DNA of 7,362 bases from Deltaproteobacteria bacterium. GTDB lineage: Bacteria; Desulfobacterota; Desulfobaccia; Desulfobaccales; 0-14-0-80-60-11. Below, one piece after another: positions 6,329-7,362 of the stretch. The notes under the pieces were generated by a model. The model did no database searches. It was not told the DNA's origin and saw nothing but the letters and a program-made list of their open reading frames with translations. Positions within the stretch are counted from its first letter, which is position 1. Each line of letters starts with the position of its first letter. The stretch is taken from positions 1 through 7,362 of the forward strand of contig JAMCQY010000077.1 in NCBI GenBank assembly GCA_023381945.1, written 5' to 3'. The position numbers were made by a program, and so were the translations under genes.

Positions 6329-6463
6329 ATGATCCTACTTATTGGCGTCTACCTGGAACAGCTTGAATCTCTTTATTTCATGCTTAAAAACTATGTTGGG
6401 AGACCGTTGCTGGTTATTAAGGGTCCAAACGGGGTGAATTATGCTGGAATTAGCCGAATTTGA
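6329..6463 (+). CDS. Possible 44-residue small protein overlapping the next gene
   Basis: An ATG at 6329 opens a 44-codon frame, starting MILLIGVYLEQLESLYFML and continuing with YVGRPLLVIKG then PNGVNYAGISRI. Its TGA at 6461-6463 lies 23 bases inside the following gene, in a different frame. The ribosome site is poor (only GAG very close to the ATG). The composition, with alternating hydrophobic residues and a GPNGVNYAG turn, is protein-like and would fit a small beta-sheet fold. I recognise no family, and a chance frame is quite possible. Confidence 0.22.
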   Translation: MILLIGVYLEQLESLYFMLKNYVGRPLLVIKGPNGVNYAGISRI

Positions 6464-6752
6464 TGAAAATGACTACCATCGCCACCCCTGGGTCGAAAAT
6501 CTTTTTGGTGACATAGTCCCCATGATCGCCCGAGTAAAGATGGCGCCGCCTCTCTATGAAGGCTGGTCTGCCACGGTAGTGGTCGACGGCAACGGCATCC
6601 TAATTACGATTTATAATGAGGCCGGCAAAATGAGCATGGTCTTTTGCCGGGAACTTTACCCCTTCCCTTTGGCTGTTCTCGTGGCGAAGCATTTGGAAGA
6701 ACCGCTGGTCCCGGAAGCCTTAACCAAGCTTGGTTTTGAAAGATTCAAGTGA
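6441..6752 (+). CDS. Conserved-looking hypothetical protein, 103 residues
   Basis: This is an acidic, soluble protein with no signal peptide or membrane segment. It begins MLELAEFDENDYHRHPWVEN, has a central strand-rich part (WSATVVVDGNGILITIYNE), and ends in a helix-rich tail (FPLAVLVAKHLEEPLVPEAL). GGGGTG at 6431-6436 gives a ribosome site four bases before the ATG. Codon use resembles hslO, and the frame is uninterrupted. I do not recognise the family and see no catalytic or metal motif. It stands alone, pointing away from hslO and followed by a gene-poor stretch. The probability that it is a real gene is high, but its function is unknown. Confidence 0.75.
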   Translation: MLELAEFDENDYHRHPWVENLFGDIVPMIARVKMAPPLYEGWSATVVVDGNGILITIYNEAGKMSMVFCRELYPFPLAVLVAKHLEEPLVPEALTKLGFERFK

Positions 6753-6862
6753 AGGCCGGTTAAAGGCCGCCAGTGCTGGCTGCCGCTGCCATTTGGCTAA
6801 TCTAGTAATTGGCTGGCGAAGATCGATCAGAACATTCACAGGAACATTAAAGGGTGGGTTGC

Positions 6863-6875
6863 CAAGCCTGGCTTG
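6863..6875. repeat. 13-bp perfect palindrome
   Basis: CAAGCC-T-GGCTTG is perfectly symmetric around base 6869. It sits in a non-coding stretch about 160 bases before the promoter of the last gene. It could be a regulator binding site. No partner copy is visible. Confidence 0.3.
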
Positions 6876-6958
6876 AGTAATCCCCTCATCCACGAAATCC
6901 GCCGCACCTCCAGGCCAACCTCGCGCTGAACCATCCCAGCGGCGATCGCCTTCATCCT

Positions 6959-6969
6959 ATATGTCATAT
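6959..6969. repeat. 11-bp palindrome upstream of the last promoter
   Basis: ATATG-T-CATAT is a perfect inverted repeat about 60 bases before the extended -10 box of the Rossmann-fold gene. It is short and AT-rich, so it may be chance. Its position suits an upstream operator. Confidence 0.25.
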
Positions 6970-7029
6970 GTGCAATCCGCAGGAGCATGAAGGATTTCTT
7001 TTGATCCGAAGGTCAACACATGGATAATA

Positions 7030-7038
7030 TGGTATACT
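7030..7038 (+). promoter_or_regulatory. Extended -10 promoter of the leader frame and Rossmann gene
   Basis: TGGTATACT fits the extended -10 consensus TGNTATAAT with one mismatch. The -35 region (about 7010-7015, AGGTCA) is weak, as expected for this promoter type. Transcription would start near 7045, giving a leader of about 80 bases that contains a short reading frame. Confidence 0.55.
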
Positions 7039-7068
7039 TTTAAGATAATTAGAAGAAGGGGGATTTTC

Positions 7069-7134
7069 TTGAGCAGCAGCAGTTTCGCGAAGCAGTATTT
7101 TTGCTGTTATCCTGGAGTTCATGATGGCGCCTAA
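7069..7134 (+). CDS. Putative 21-codon leader peptide
   Basis: AAGGGGG at 7056-7062 is the best ribosome site in this part of the window. It lies six bases before a TTG that starts MSSSSFAKQYFCCYPGVHDG and ends at TAA 7132-7134. The frame overlaps the start codons of the downstream gene in a different phase, so ribosomes finishing it would terminate just past that start. This suggests translational coupling or control by ribosome position. Four serines in a row and a YFCCY run might make it sensitive to charged-tRNA supply, but that is speculation. Confidence 0.4.
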   Translation: MSSSSFAKQYFCCYPGVHDGA

Positions 7135-7362
7135 TAAACAGTCTTATAATATAGCAATTGTCGGAGCAGGCCGGCAAGGCATGGCTATTCTGGAGGCCCT
7201 GGTGCCGCTCCGGAAAAAATCACAAACGTTGCGGGTGGTGGGCGTTGCCGACCAAAACCCGGAAGCTCCCGGCATCCTCTATGCCTACCGCTTCAATCTT
7301 TTTGTAACTCTCGATTTTGCTGATTTTTACCAGCTTCCTGAAATAGACATCATCGTCGACGC
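7124..7362 (+). CDS. NAD(P)-binding Rossmann-fold protein, N-terminal part (cut by window end)
   Basis: The frame is open to the last base. After a short lead (MAPNKQSYN) comes IAIVGAGRQGMAILEAL, a first beta strand and glycine-rich loop G-x-G-x-x-G typical of NAD(P)-binding Rossmann folds. The second strand, LRVVGVADQNPEAPG, ends in an aspartate at the position that usually holds the ribose of NAD, so NAD(H) is favoured over NADP(H). A third element, FYQLPEIDIIVDA, follows. It resembles the N-terminal domain of oxidoreductases such as homoserine or Gfo/Idh-type dehydrogenases. In some anaerobes a similar domain is fused to signalling modules, and which applies here cannot be seen. Two ATGs occur, at 7121 and 7124. 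GGAG at 7114-7117 is better spaced for 7124. The start is overlapped by the leader frame. Confidence 0.75.
   Translation, partial: MAPNKQSYNIAIVGAGRQGMAILEALVPLRKKSQTLRVVGVADQNPEAPGILYAYRFNLFVTLDFADFYQLPEIDIIVD

Larger units (their letters stand above)
6753..7029. other. Gene-poor stretch between the hypothetical protein and the Rossmann gene
   Basis: No convincing gene is seen here. Two small hairpins occur (GCCAGTGCTGGC near 6770 and the palindrome at 6863-6875), as does a palindrome at 6959-6969. No U-tract follows the hairpins, so no clear terminator for the upstream gene can be named. A minus-strand open frame of about 78 codons (6719-6957) and another of 39 codons from an ATG near 6956 lack ribosome sites and family resemblance. 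Confidence 0.5.

Noticed and set aside
6719..6957. Minus-strand open frame of about 78 codons
   Set aside because: No usable start codon or ribosome site is seen, its end overlaps the better-supported 103-residue gene, and the sequence resembles no family I know.

Overview
The window looks like chromosomal DNA of a moderately GC-rich, probably anaerobic bacterium. A Desulfobacterota (Desulfobacca/Syntrophobacter-like) origin is my best guess. It rests on the style of the Hsp33 and hypothetical proteins, a selenocysteine tRNA with an encoded CCA, and the SNF2/SWIM gene pair. It is an inference and no marker gene proves it.

Region 1 (about 1-960): a short, doubtful C-terminal remnant of a type I orotate phosphoribosyltransferase and a lone CRISPR-repeat-like hairpin come first. 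An intact two-gene toxin-antitoxin operon follows, mntA (nucleotidyltransferase antitoxin) and hepT (HEPN RNase toxin). The two genes overlap by 20 bases, and a perfect 13-bp palindrome covers the likely -10 box.

Region 2 (about 1050-4740): a gene graveyard. A bacterial SNF2-family helicase gene is broken by four single-base indels, and a deletion removes most of its second RecA-like domain. The SWIM zinc-finger partner gene directly behind it has lost both ends. On the minus strand, the C-terminal ATP-binding end of a histidine kinase is fused in frame to the N-terminal part of a MobH-type conjugative relaxase, which is itself frameshifted. A small gene of unknown function precedes the relaxase with a GTGA stop/start overlap.

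Region 3 (about 4958-5225): the relaxase remnants stop next to the 3' end of selC, the tRNA-Sec gene. A strong intrinsic terminator and three tandem 11-bp repeats lie between them. tRNA 3' ends are classic integration sites, so I read the minus-strand remnants as a decayed integrative conjugative element at selC. Whether the helicase pair and the toxin-antitoxin operon were its cargo cannot be settled here.

Region 4 (about 5205-7362): ordinary chromosome. It holds intact hslO (Hsp33 redox chaperone) with its own terminator, a 103-residue protein of unknown function, a gene-poor stretch with two small palindromes, and the start of an NAD-binding Rossmann-fold protein that runs off the window. 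That last gene has an extended -10 promoter and a 21-codon leader reading frame overlapping its start.
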